Assembly (NCBI GenBank): GCA_025934435.1
Contig: JAICYB010000003.1
Span: 1-64,000, forward strand
Direction of reading: 5' to 3'
Source: Actinomycetes bacterium
GTDB taxonomy: Bacteria; Actinomycetota; JAICYB01
Length of the DNA stretch: 64,000 bases
Shown here piece by piece: positions 51,891-59,328 of the stretch (positions are counted from its first letter, which is position 1; each line of letters begins with the position of its first letter). Position numbers and translations under genes: made by a program. A model generated the notes under the pieces. That model worked only from the letters and a program-made list of their open reading frames with translations, searched no databases and was not told the origin of the DNA.

Positions 51891-53480
51891 GTGAGCAGCC
51901 TGTTCGGGGGATCAAGTCGGCGACGGAAACCGCCTAGTCGCCGTTCGTGGATCGTACAGTTTGTGTACGCTGCGGCCGCTCTGGCTTTCGGCGTCGGGCT
52001 ACCGACGCACTCGGTGATCGTTGGTGTCGCCGCCGGGCCGGGGTTCATGGGCGCACTCGTCGGCTTGGGCCTCTACCGACAGCGACGAAAGGGCGATCAG
52101 CTGACGGCCGTGCCGAGGCGATTTGAGATGACGGGATCGTTGGTTACACGGGCCCTGCCATCGCCATTCGCCGAACGGGTCAGTGGCGCGCGAACCCCGA
52201 TTTCGCAGTCCTACCCCATGCGTGTACGCGCAAGGACGGAGAACGGCAATTTGGTCGCGACGGCGAAGGGAGAGATCGGTCGCGGGCGTCACCTGGAGCT
52301 TCGAATTCCGCTGCTAATGCTGAGGAATGTCATCACGGACGACTCACGCAGCTTCGCCTTCGGTTCGTCGATCTGCGCGGACTTGGAGAAGGGACAGCTC
52401 GTCCTTGACGACAGCCTTCCGCGTGACGCCGCCGACAAGCTGGCGACGGCACTCCGGCGTGACATCGAACACGCGCGTGAGTTCGGCCTCGGTAACAAGC
52501 AGGTCGAGATCAAGGGTCCGCCTCCGCGACAACGAACACGCCCGATCATCGCGGCGATCGCCTACTTGGTCCCCCTCCCTGCATGGATTCCGGCGACCTT
52601 CTTCATCTCGAAGGAGACCCGTATAGCTGGAGCAGCGATGTCGGCTGACCTCTTCGTCGGTATCGTCCTCATGTTGTGGAGGCCACGGTGGACGCCGTCG
52701 GTCATGGCCGCGCTGATGAGCGCGAGCGCCCTCGCGTTCGTCGCTGACGCCGTGCGCGGCGGCGTTTACCTTGCGCTGGTCGGGACGGTGTACTGCTTGG
52801 CGAGTGCGATCGTCATCAAGCGCACGACTCGCGGTGGCGCACATCTCACGCGGTTCGACACATCACGTCCAGAGATCGCTCCCGAAGCCGACCCACCGCC
52901 GAAGCACTTCCCACCACCGCCCGAGGGCCGCAAGCGAATCACGGTCCGTTGCGCTGAGAACGCCGACGAGGAGGGCCAGGTTCGCGACGAACTTCTACAC
53001 CTCCTTTCGCGCTACGACACCTCGCCGTGGACGTTCACGACTGAGGTCGAGATCGATCGCCGCGCGGTACCGCACTCGCACCCAGTTCTCACGCTCAACA
53101 CGTTCAACCGGGGCTACTTCCTGCTCGCGAGCTATCTCCACGAGCAACTCCACTGGTACGCGGAAGAGCACAGCGTCGCCGCGATGCGATGCGTGGATTG
53201 GACGAAGTCCCGCTATCCGGACGCGCCGGTGGGGCTTCCCGAAGGAGCGCACGATGAGTTCTCGACGTACCTCCACCTCGTCGTCAACTGGCTCGAGGTC
53301 GGCGCGCTGCGGGCACTGCTGGGCGCCGAGTACGCGGGTGAACTCGTTGGTCGGATGATCGAAAAGGGTGTGTACCGCTGGGTCTACCGGCAGGTGCTCG
53401 CGGACTTCGACGAGATGACGCGCGAGTACGGTTCGCGTGGACTCCTGCCGCCGGTCGCGCCGACAGTGGACGGCTATTGA
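51891..53480 (+). CDS. membrane protein with C-terminal HExxH metallopeptidase-like domain
   Basis: A 529-residue protein. Two helices span about 20-62 and a soluble domain about 70-235. About four helices follow to ~330, then a Pro-rich linker and a C-terminal soluble domain from ~360. That domain contains SYLHEQLHWY, an HExxH zinc motif at residues 417-421, followed 35 residues later by a GAHDEFSTYLHLVVNW helix that could give a third ligand. The C-terminal domain alone resembles uncharacterised HEQLH proteins from other bacteria. GTG 51891 precedes the first helix. The stop overlaps the next start (TTGA), which indicates coupling. Confidence 0.75.
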   Translation: MSSLFGGSSRRRKPPSRRSWIVQFVYAAAALAFGVGLPTHSVIVGVAAGPGFMGALVGLGLYRQRRKGDQLTAVPRRFEMTGSLVTRALPSPFAERVSGARTPISQSYPMRVRARTENGNLVATAKGEIGRGRHLELRIPLLMLRNVITDDSRSFAFGSSICADLEKGQLVLDDSLPRDAADKLATALRRDIEHAREFGLGNKQVEIKGPPPRQRTRPIIAAIAYLVPLPAWIPATFFISKETRIAGAAMSADLFVGIVLMLWRPRWTPSVMAALMSASALAFVADAVRGGVYLALVGTVYCLASAIVIKRTTRGGAHLTRFDTSRPEIAPEADPPPKHFPPPPEGRKRITVRCAENADEEGQVRDELLHLLSRYDTSPWTFTTEVEIDRRAVPHSHPVLTLNTFNRGYFLLASYLHEQLHWYAEEHSVAAMRCVDWTKSRYPDAPVGLPEGAHDEFSTYLHLVVNWLEVGALRALLGAEYAGELVGRMIEKGVYRWVYRQVLADFDEMTREYGSRGLLPPVAPTVDGY

Positions 53481-53899
53481 CCGGCGCAGCTCGACACGAT
53501 CTCAATCGTGTCGAGGCCGCCCTCGCGGCAGCGATACACGACGTGGAGGCGACGACTCCGTACCGCTGGGCAACACGCGTCGGCGCCTACGACGACTGGG
53601 CGTCGGATGATCCGCGGGCGCGTGTGACACACGATCCGTCCGCGGCTGCCGTCCACATCGAAGGCGACGACTTCGTGGAGAGCTTCCGCGTGTTCCTTGG
53701 CGCCGACGCTGAGATACGCGTGCATGTCGCGTCGACGATCCAAGACACCGTTACGCACGGGTTGCGCGCTGCATGGCCGAAGTGCCCGCGTCACGATCAC
53801 CCGTTGGAGGCGACGGTGCTGCACGGGCAGTCGGTCTGGGTCTGCCCGCGAGATGGCTCATTCGTCGCGGAGATCGGGGCTCTGTCCGGAGCGAGCTGA
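53477..53899 (+). CDS. unknown protein with C-terminal zinc-ribbon-like motif
   Basis: A 140-residue soluble protein. Residues 100-130 contain CPRHDHPLE...WVCPRDG, a two-cysteine, His/Asp-rich motif that recalls a zinc ribbon. I recognise no family. Its TTG start overlaps the stop of the HExxH-protein gene by four bases, so the two are probably made together and may interact. Confidence 0.6.
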   Translation: MTGAARHDLNRVEAALAAAIHDVEATTPYRWATRVGAYDDWASDDPRARVTHDPSAAAVHIEGDDFVESFRVFLGADAEIRVHVASTIQDTVTHGLRAAWPKCPRHDHPLEATVLHGQSVWVCPRDGSFVAEIGALSGAS

Positions 53900-54031
53900 T
53901 TGCGCCTTCGGCAGCGCCGGCCACCGCACCTGGTGGCCGGTTCTTGGCCATGCATGCGCGGCGACCCGCCGGAGTGCATTTGCAGGTGAGAGGTGGCTGC
54001 GAGGTATCCGCGATGGGCGACGTGTCCTGTC

Positions 54032-54076
54032 GCGGTGCGGTTCATCAGGAACTACGTCCAAGAGGGCAGCGAGTAA
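54032..54076 (+). repeat. diverged second copy of the pup 3' end
   Basis: This segment can be read in frame as FIRNYVQEGSE followed by TAA, against FIKNYVQKGGQ at the end of pup. Upstream of it the frame does not resemble Pup. The surrounding 53900-54110 shows no complete gene. Confidence 0.6.
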
Positions 54077-54110
54077 GCTCGAAGCCTGGCAGTGGGGTGA
54101 TTCTTGAGGG

Positions 54111-54704
54111 ATGGGGGTCCCCGTGGGAACCATGAGTAGGCATTGCTCCAATTGCGGTGGCGCAATTCCGACGGTGGCAGCGTTTTGCGGGCTGTGCGGT
54201 ACGAAGTTGCCCGCCGCGCAGGAAACCGCTTCGGCAGAGGCTGCTCGGTCGGCGACGAAGTTCATCCAGCGACGCGCGACGGAACTGACGCCGCCTGCGC
54301 CTCCGCGTTCGCGCGCCAACGGACACGTCCGCGCGCAGCAAATTGTCCTACCTCAGCGCCCCATCGTCGAGAGCCGCACGTATAGCGCCACGATGAGCTA
54401 CGTAGGGAGTGCGCGTCGTGCGACGGCGTGGGCTCGCGGCATCGGGTCGTCGGCAGCGAATGTCGCGTTGGCGATTCTTGCCTGGAGCTTGGCGGTCATC
54501 TTCATTGTGCTGATGTGGTTTGCGGTCCTGCCCGTTTGGTACTTCTTCACCTTGGTGATCTTCGGATGGTTCCTCATCCCGTTCCGTTTGATCATGCGGA
54601 GGCAGAGGCGTCAGCAACACCTGAACGAAGTTCAGCTCGCGACGATGCAGGCGATGATGGTTCAGCAACAAACGCAAGCGTCAAACTATCGCCGCCGCGC
54701 GTGA
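54111..54704 (+). CDS. zinc-ribbon membrane protein
   Basis: A 197-residue protein. An N-terminal zinc ribbon has CSNCGG and CGLCG (four cysteines), a Pro/Arg-rich linker runs to about 105, two adjacent hydrophobic helices follow (about 115-165), and the tail is basic and Gln-rich. ATG 54111 or ATG 54132 could be the start; GAGGGATGGGGG lies upstream. The same plan of zinc ribbon, linker and helix recurs in the genes at 62502 and 63744. Confidence 0.75.
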   Translation: MGVPVGTMSRHCSNCGGAIPTVAAFCGLCGTKLPAAQETASAEAARSATKFIQRRATELTPPAPPRSRANGHVRAQQIVLPQRPIVESRTYSATMSYVGSARRATAWARGIGSSAANVALAILAWSLAVIFIVLMWFAVLPVWYFFTLVIFGWFLIPFRLIMRRQRRQQHLNEVQLATMQAMMVQQQTQASNYRRRA

Positions 54705-54783
54705 CGGAGTCGTCCTCGCGTCCGCCTTTGGTGCGAAAGATCCGGACAAGCGAGATCACCAGGACTGAGTGCAACGCCTCGCC

Positions 54784-55566
54784 TCAGAAGACGTGCGGCC
54801 AGGCGAGGCTGAGGCCCCCGTCCGCGGCGATGTGCGCGCCGGTCACGTAGGACGAAGCATCGGACGCGAGGAAGATCGCGAGTCCGACCATCTCTTCCGG
54901 ATCCGCCCACCGGCCGAGCGGCACGGGTTCGACCGCTGTGGCGCTTGCTTCGTCCGACGCGAGGAGTTTGCGGTTGATGTGCGTCCGGACGAACCCCGGG
55001 CTGAACGCGTTCACGCGCACGCCCGACGGCCCCCATTCCTGCGCGAGTGCTTGCGTCATGTTGACGACCCCCGCCTTCGCCGCGCCGTAGGCGGCTTGCG
55101 TGCCGTTCGGATGGAGCACGGTGACCGACGCATTGTTGAGCACCGAACCGTTCCGCCGCTCCACCATGTGCGCGCCGACGCGCTGACAGAAGCGCGCCGT
55201 TGAGAGGAGATTGAGCTCGACGATCCGGCGGAAACCGTCGTCGCGGAAGTCGATCAGCGGCGCGTTGAAGACCGGACCGCCGGCGTTGTTGACGAGGACA
55301 TCGATGAAACCGAGGCCGTCGATGCACGACGCGACCGCACGGTCGATCTGCGCGTCGTCCGTGACGTCGCACACCGCGGTGACGACGCTGCGACCCTCGC
55401 TGCGGACCCGGTCCGCGACGCGATCAAGATCCTCAGCGGAGCGAGCGACGAGGGCAACGTCCGCGCCGGCTTTCGCGTAGCCGACGGCGATCGCTTCGCC
55501 GATGCCGCGCGACGCGCCGGTGACGAGCGCGCGCTTGCCTTCGAGCGAGAACATCTCGAGCACCAT
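54784..55566 (-). CDS. short-chain dehydrogenase/reductase (FabG/glucose-dehydrogenase-like)
   Basis: A 260-residue classical SDR with GASRGIGEA near residue 17, NNAG near 94, the catalytic NNASVTV...YGAAKAG (Ser, Tyr, Lys) and the ending GAHIAADGGLSL. It is an NAD(P)H-dependent oxidoreductase of unknown substrate. ATG 55566 is preceded by GATAAT at leaderless spacing. It is divergent from the NUDIX gene. Confidence 0.9.
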   Translation of the reverse strand: MVLEMFSLEGKRALVTGASRGIGEAIAVGYAKAGADVALVARSAEDLDRVADRVRSEGRSVVTAVCDVTDDAQIDRAVASCIDGLGFIDVLVNNAGGPVFNAPLIDFRDDGFRRIVELNLLSTARFCQRVGAHMVERRNGSVLNNASVTVLHPNGTQAAYGAAKAGVVNMTQALAQEWGPSGVRVNAFSPGFVRTHINRKLLASDEASATAVEPVPLGRWADPEEMVGLAIFLASDASSYVTGAHIAADGGLSLAWPHVF

Positions 55567-55572
55567 CGCGGC

Positions 55573-55578
55573 ATTATC
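55573..55578 (-). promoter_or_regulatory. -10 element (GATAAT) of the SDR gene
   Basis: GATAAT on the minus strand ends six bases before ATG 55566. Confidence 0.45.
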
Positions 55579-55609
55579 GGCGAAGCCGTCCTCGGAGAGG
55601 AGAACGAGT

Positions 55610-56071
55610 GTGATCTCGGATTACGTCCGGCGACTTCGTGAGCACGTCGGGCACGAGACCTTGCTGCTCCCGTCCGTAGCGCTCCTCCCACGGGACGCCG
55701 ACGGAAGGCTCTTGCTCGTCCGTCAGGCGGACAGCGGTGAGTGGGCGACCGTCGGAGGCACGATCGAGATCGGCGAGTCGCCGGAGGACGCTGCACATCG
55801 TGAAGCGACCGAAGAGATCTGCACCGATGTCACGATCACCGAGCTCATCGGCTGCTTCGGCGGACCCGGGTTCGAGCTCACGTATTCGAACGGCGACCAT
55901 GCCGCGTTCGTTTCGACCGTGTACGGAGCCGTCGTCGAAGGCGACCCGGCGCCGGATATGGAAGAGGTCGTGGAACTCGGCTGGTTCGAGGACGAAGAGC
56001 TCGGCGACCTGACGCTCTCGCGGTTCACGATCACGTTGTTCCGCGCGCTCGGCCTGATCGTCGACGGCTAG
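55610..56071 (+). CDS. NUDIX hydrolase
   Basis: A 153-residue NUDIX protein. The NUDIX box is GTIEIGESPEDAAHREATEE, with Cys where the final Gly is often found. The opening with an RRLREHVGHETLLLPSVALLP segment is common in the group acting on nucleoside diphosphate derivatives. The exact substrate is unknown. The GTG start at 55610 has GGAGAGGAGA upstream. The stop lies against the end of a small gene on the other strand. Confidence 0.88.
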   Translation: MISDYVRRLREHVGHETLLLPSVALLPRDADGRLLLVRQADSGEWATVGGTIEIGESPEDAAHREATEEICTDVTITELIGCFGGPGFELTYSNGDHAAFVSTVYGAVVEGDPAPDMEEVVELGWFEDEELGDLTLSRFTITLFRALGLIVDG

Positions 56072-56172
56072 TGCGAGAGCAGACGGATGATCGCGATCAG
56101 GATGACGGTCGCGACGACCGAGACGACGATCGAGCCGAGACAGCCGAGGCGGTTCGAGAAGAAGACGAACAT
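56068..56172 (-). CDS. small single-helix membrane protein (34 aa)
   Basis: A 34-codon frame from ATG 56172 to TAG 56068-56070. The sequence MFVFFSNRLGCLGS is followed by one hydrophobic helix and a short basic end. A GGAGG lies seven bases upstream on the minus strand. Very similar 'FFSNRLGCLGS' mini-proteins are encoded in many actinobacteria and usually go unannotated; their function is unknown. Confidence 0.7.
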   Translation of the reverse strand: MFVFFSNRLGCLGSIVVSVVATVILIAIIRLLSH

Positions 56173-56219
56173 CGTCCTCCGTTGTGCCCGCAACGCGGCG
56201 GCCTCAACCGCCGGGCGCC

Positions 56220-56366
56220 TCAGTCCTCTTGCTTGATGTCACCGCGGCGTCGAGCGTCGCGCCGGTTCGCGGCCACCCCCGCGACCGCGCAAACGAACAG
56301 CAGGACGATCACGATCCCGAAGAGGGGCCATCCTTGGGTGGGGACGGCTGGGAGTGCGAGCAGCAT
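56220..56366 (-). CDS. small single-helix membrane protein (48 aa)
   Basis: A 48-codon frame with ATG 56366 and a strong GAAGGAG seven bases upstream. One hydrophobic helix (GWPLFGIVIVLLFVCAVAGVAA) is followed by a charged tail (RRDARRRGDIKQED), so it is probably a bitopic protein with the tail in the cytoplasm. No family is known to me. It lies between the 34-residue gene and the NADH dehydrogenase. Confidence 0.6.
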   Translation of the reverse strand: MLLALPAVPTQGWPLFGIVIVLLFVCAVAGVAANRRDARRRGDIKQED

Positions 56367-56458
56367 CTGGGCTCCTTCTCGTTGGCTTGCTTCCATAACC
56401 TTCTCAGAGAACGGCAGGTTCCGGTGCGGGTTCTCCTGACATGGGTACGGAAGGCGAG

Positions 56459-57709
56459 ATGAAGAGACCACGAGTGGTGGTGCTGGGCGCCGGCTTCGCC
56501 GGGCTCGCCGCAGCCAAGCGGCTCGCCAACGAACCCGTCGACGTGCTCATCGTCGATCGCCGGAATTACCACACGTTCTCGCCGCTCCTGTACCAGGTCG
56601 CGACGGCCGGATTGAACCCCGCCGACGTCGCCTATCCCGTCCGCTCGATCTTCCGGAAGGCGCCGAACGTCTCGTTCCGGCAGGGAAGTGTTTCGTCCGT
56701 CGAGAGCGCGGAGCATCTCGTCTGTCTCGATGACGGGACGGCGCTCGCCTACGACTACCTCGTCGTCGCACTCGGCGCGACGACGAACTTCTTCGGCGTG
56801 CCGGGCGCGGCTGAGTTCGCCTTCCCGTTGTACCGGCTCGGCGGTGCGGTGCATCTGCGGAACCAGATCATGTCGCGGTTCGAGGCCGCCGATGCGCATC
56901 CGGACGCCATCGCCGACGGCGCGCTCACCTTCGTCATCGTCGGCGGCGGGCCGACGGGGGTGGAGATGGCGGGTGCGATGGTCGAGATCCTCGAATCCGT
57001 TCTGTTCAAGGACTACCCGCACATCGATCGAAGCGTCCCGCGCATCGTCCTTGTCGAGATGCTGGACGTGCTCCTGTCCGCGTTCAAGGACAGCGCACAG
57101 CGACACGCGTACGAAGCGCTCGTCGACCGCGGTGTAGAGATACGCACGGGAACGCAAGTGAGCGAGATCGCCGCGAACCGTGTGCACTTCTCCTCCGGCG
57201 AAGAGCTTCCCGCGCAGACCGTCGTGTGGGCGGCCGGAGTGACGGCGGCTCCGGTGGCCGAACTCATCGAGGACGCATCACTCGCGCGCGCCGGGCGTGT
57301 GGTCGTCGAGCCCGACCTCTCGCTCCGCGAACACCGGGAAGTGTTCATCGCCGGGGACCTCGCGGCGTCGGATCAACCGCAGCTCGCGCCCGTGGCGATC
57401 CAGGGTGGGTCGCACGCGGGCAAGCAGATCCTGCGCCGGCTGAGCGGAAGGGCAACGAAGCCGTTCCACTACCGCAGCCGCGGGATCATGGCGACGATCG
57501 GACGCCGCGCCGCCGTCGCCGAGCTTCCGCTCGGGATCTCGCTGTCGGGAACGTTCGCGTGGCTCGCGTGGCTCGTCCTGCACTTGTTCTGGCTGATCGG
57601 CTTCCGCAACCGAATCTCGGTTCTGATCAACTGGGGCTACAACTACCTCGCGTGGGAGCGAGGGCCGCGGATGATCGTCGACTTCGACGAGCCGCATCGC
57701 ATGATGTAG
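56459..57709 (+). CDS. ndh: type II NADH dehydrogenase (NDH-2)
   Basis: A 416-residue flavoprotein that oxidises NADH and reduces quinone at the membrane without pumping protons. The FAD motif GAGFAGLAAAKRLA, NYHTFSPLLYQVATAGLNP, the NADH motif VGGGPTGVEMAGA and the second FAD segment EVFIAGDLAA are present. A C-terminal hydrophobic part (LSGTFAWLAWLVLHLFWLIGF) docks on the membrane. ATG 56459 follows GGAAGGCGAG; ATG 56441 is an in-frame alternative. Confidence 0.92.
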   Translation: MKRPRVVVLGAGFAGLAAAKRLANEPVDVLIVDRRNYHTFSPLLYQVATAGLNPADVAYPVRSIFRKAPNVSFRQGSVSSVESAEHLVCLDDGTALAYDYLVVALGATTNFFGVPGAAEFAFPLYRLGGAVHLRNQIMSRFEAADAHPDAIADGALTFVIVGGGPTGVEMAGAMVEILESVLFKDYPHIDRSVPRIVLVEMLDVLLSAFKDSAQRHAYEALVDRGVEIRTGTQVSEIAANRVHFSSGEELPAQTVVWAAGVTAAPVAELIEDASLARAGRVVVEPDLSLREHREVFIAGDLAASDQPQLAPVAIQGGSHAGKQILRRLSGRATKPFHYRSRGIMATIGRRAAVAELPLGISLSGTFAWLAWLVLHLFWLIGFRNRISVLINWGYNYLAWERGPRMIVDFDEPHRMM

Positions 57710-57711
57710 GC

Positions 57712-58458
57712 ATGCCCGTCCGCGAGAACCGCAGTCACTGGAACGAAACGAGCGCGCGCTACCAGGCCGCGCACGATGCGCAACTCACGGCTGCGGGCGA
57801 GGGTTGGGGAGCGTGGTCCGTCCCGGAGTCCGATCTGAACGCGCTCGGTGATCTCACGGGCTTACGCGTGCTCGAGCTCGGTTGCGGCGCGGGGCAGTGG
57901 TCGGCCGTCCTTGCGGACGACGGCGTCGACGTCATCGGCTTGGATCTTTCCGATCAACAGCTCAAGGCGGCTCGCGAACACATGCGATCGCCGTACCCGC
58001 TGGTGCAGGGCGCGGCGGAGTACGTTCCGTTCGCAGACGAGACGTTCGATCTCGTCTTCTGCGATCACGGCGGGCTCTCATGGTCCGAGCCGAACGAGTC
58101 CATCCCGGAGTGTTCGCGCATCTTGAAGGACGGCGGACGACTCGTCTTCAACGTCTCGAGTCCAATCATGTCGATCACCTACGACGAAGTGTCCGACGGC
58201 TGGAGCCCGAAGCTGCAGTCCTCGTACTTCGACGTCGGCTACTGGGAAGAAGGCGACGGATCGCGCAGCTATTCGCTTCCCTACGGCGAGTGGATCCGCG
58301 TCTTCCGGCGCAACGGCTTCGCGATCGAGGATCTGATCGAACCCCGTCCCGCTCCGGACGCAGCCACGACGTACTACGACGTCGAGCCAAGTGACTGGGC
58401 GCATCGGTGGCCGGCTGAAGCGCTCTGGGTCGTCAGTCGAGATCGACGCGCACGCTAA
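57712..58458 (+). CDS. SAM-dependent methyltransferase
   Basis: A 248-residue class I methyltransferase. Motif I is VLELGCGAGQWS, motif II VIGLDLS, and FDLVFCDHG stands in the motif IV position. It is of the Methyltransf_11/25 type acting on a small molecule; the substrate is unknown. ATG 57712 lies two bases after the ndh stop. Its last 26 bases overlap the convergent reductase gene. Confidence 0.85.
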   Translation: MPVRENRSHWNETSARYQAAHDAQLTAAGEGWGAWSVPESDLNALGDLTGLRVLELGCGAGQWSAVLADDGVDVIGLDLSDQQLKAAREHMRSPYPLVQGAAEYVPFADETFDLVFCDHGGLSWSEPNESIPECSRILKDGGRLVFNVSSPIMSITYDEVSDGWSPKLQSSYFDVGYWEEGDGSRSYSLPYGEWIRVFRRNGFAIEDLIEPRPAPDAATTYYDVEPSDWAHRWPAEALWVVSRDRRAR

Positions 58459-58891
58459 GGCGGTTCCCTCCGGCGAGCAGCAGGAAGAATCCGTTCATCG
58501 GGTTGATCCAGAACATCCGCTTCGTTGCGTCGTCGCGATCGAGGATCGTCGCCGTGCCTGCGTACCACCGACCGAGCGTCTTCACGCGGACGCGGGGGTT
58601 GGCCTCGATGTTGCGGATGTAGAAGGTGTCTCGTCCGAAACCGGCGACGAACCAGAAGGTCCGCTCGTGCAGACGAGCGCCGACCGGCGTCATACGAAGA
58701 AGGCCGCTGCGGCGTCCCGTCGTCTCCACGAGGCCGAATCCAGGCACGAAGCCGACGAAGAGCTTGAAGAGCGGCATCGTCATCCGCTGATACGCACGCA
58801 CAACGTCACGCGGCGCGAAGCGTTCGAACAGCGGAACGCCCACGAACCAAAATGCGACCACAGCGAGCGACCACTTGGCGCCGCGCTTCAT
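58433..58891 (-). CDS. nitroreductase-family deazaflavin (F420)-dependent oxidoreductase, Ddn-like
   Basis: A 152-residue protein with an N-terminal membrane helix, then the split-barrel of the Ddn family: FVETTGRRSGLLRMTPVGARLHERTFWFVAGFGRD is the F420-binding strand set, followed by WYIRNIEANPRVRV-type sequence. Ddn-type enzymes reduce quinones or nitroimidazoles with F420H2. ATG 58891 overlaps the GNAT stop (ATGA), so the two are coupled. Confidence 0.85.
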   Translation of the reverse strand: MKRGAKWSLAVVAFWFVGVPLFERFAPRDVVRAYQRMTMPLFKLFVGFVPGFGLVETTGRRSGLLRMTPVGARLHERTFWFVAGFGRDTFYIRNIEANPRVRVKTLGRWYAGTATILDRDDATKRMFWINPMNGFFLLLAGGNRLSVRVDLD

Positions 58892-59310
58892 AGCCGGAAC
58901 TCGAACATCACGACGTCGCCGGTATATTCCGCGCCACCGCCGTGGTTGTACAGCGTCATCGCCGCTTTGTTCGGGCGATCGGTGAGCACCCACGCTTCCG
59001 TGCACCCGAGCGTGCGCGCGTTCTCGAGAGTCGCGTCCAGCAGGGCGCGTCCGATGCCACCGCGGCGACGCGACGGTGCGACGGCGACCTCGTTGATCCA
59101 GAGCTCGGGAGCCTTCTTGTCCGGGTGGATGTAGTGGACGGACGAGACGAACCCGACGACGATCCCGTCGTCGATCGCGACCGCGACGTGATGTCGCGGG
59201 TCGGCGAGGAAGGCGCGAGCGGACGCGTCGTCGATGGGATCGTCGAAGACGCCCGGCTCGACGTTTCGTAAGACAGCCTCGTCCCCGGCGCGGAGCATCC
59301 GGATCTCCAT
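58888..59310 (-). CDS. GNAT acetyltransferase (AAC(3)-I-like group)
   Basis: A 140-residue acetyltransferase. The acetyl-CoA loop is VAVAPSRRRGGIGRALLDATLE, and the opening EPGVFDDPID and the ending around LYNHGGGAEYTGDVVMFEF resemble the aminoglycoside 3-N-acetyltransferase I branch, although chromosomal members often act on other amines. It is divergent from an aminoglycoside-phosphotransferase-like gene 18 bases away, so the two share a promoter region. Confidence 0.82.
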   Translation of the reverse strand: MEIRMLRAGDEAVLRNVEPGVFDDPIDDASARAFLADPRHHVAVAIDDGIVVGFVSSVHYIHPDKKAPELWINEVAVAPSRRRGGIGRALLDATLENARTLGCTEAWVLTDRPNKAAMTLYNHGGGAEYTGDVVMFEFRL

Positions 59311-59315
59311 ACGCG

Positions 59316-59321
59316 AAAGTA
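59316..59321 (-). promoter_or_regulatory. -10 element (TACTTT) of the GNAT gene
   Basis: TACTTT on the minus strand ends five bases before ATG 59310. It lies inside the 18-base gap to the divergent phosphotransferase gene. Confidence 0.4.
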
Positions 59322-59328
59322 TGTCGGC

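Noticed and set aside
53990-54076. A second complete pup gene
   Set aside because: Only the last ~11 codons match Pup; the helix that binds the ATPase is missing, so it is treated as a repeat.
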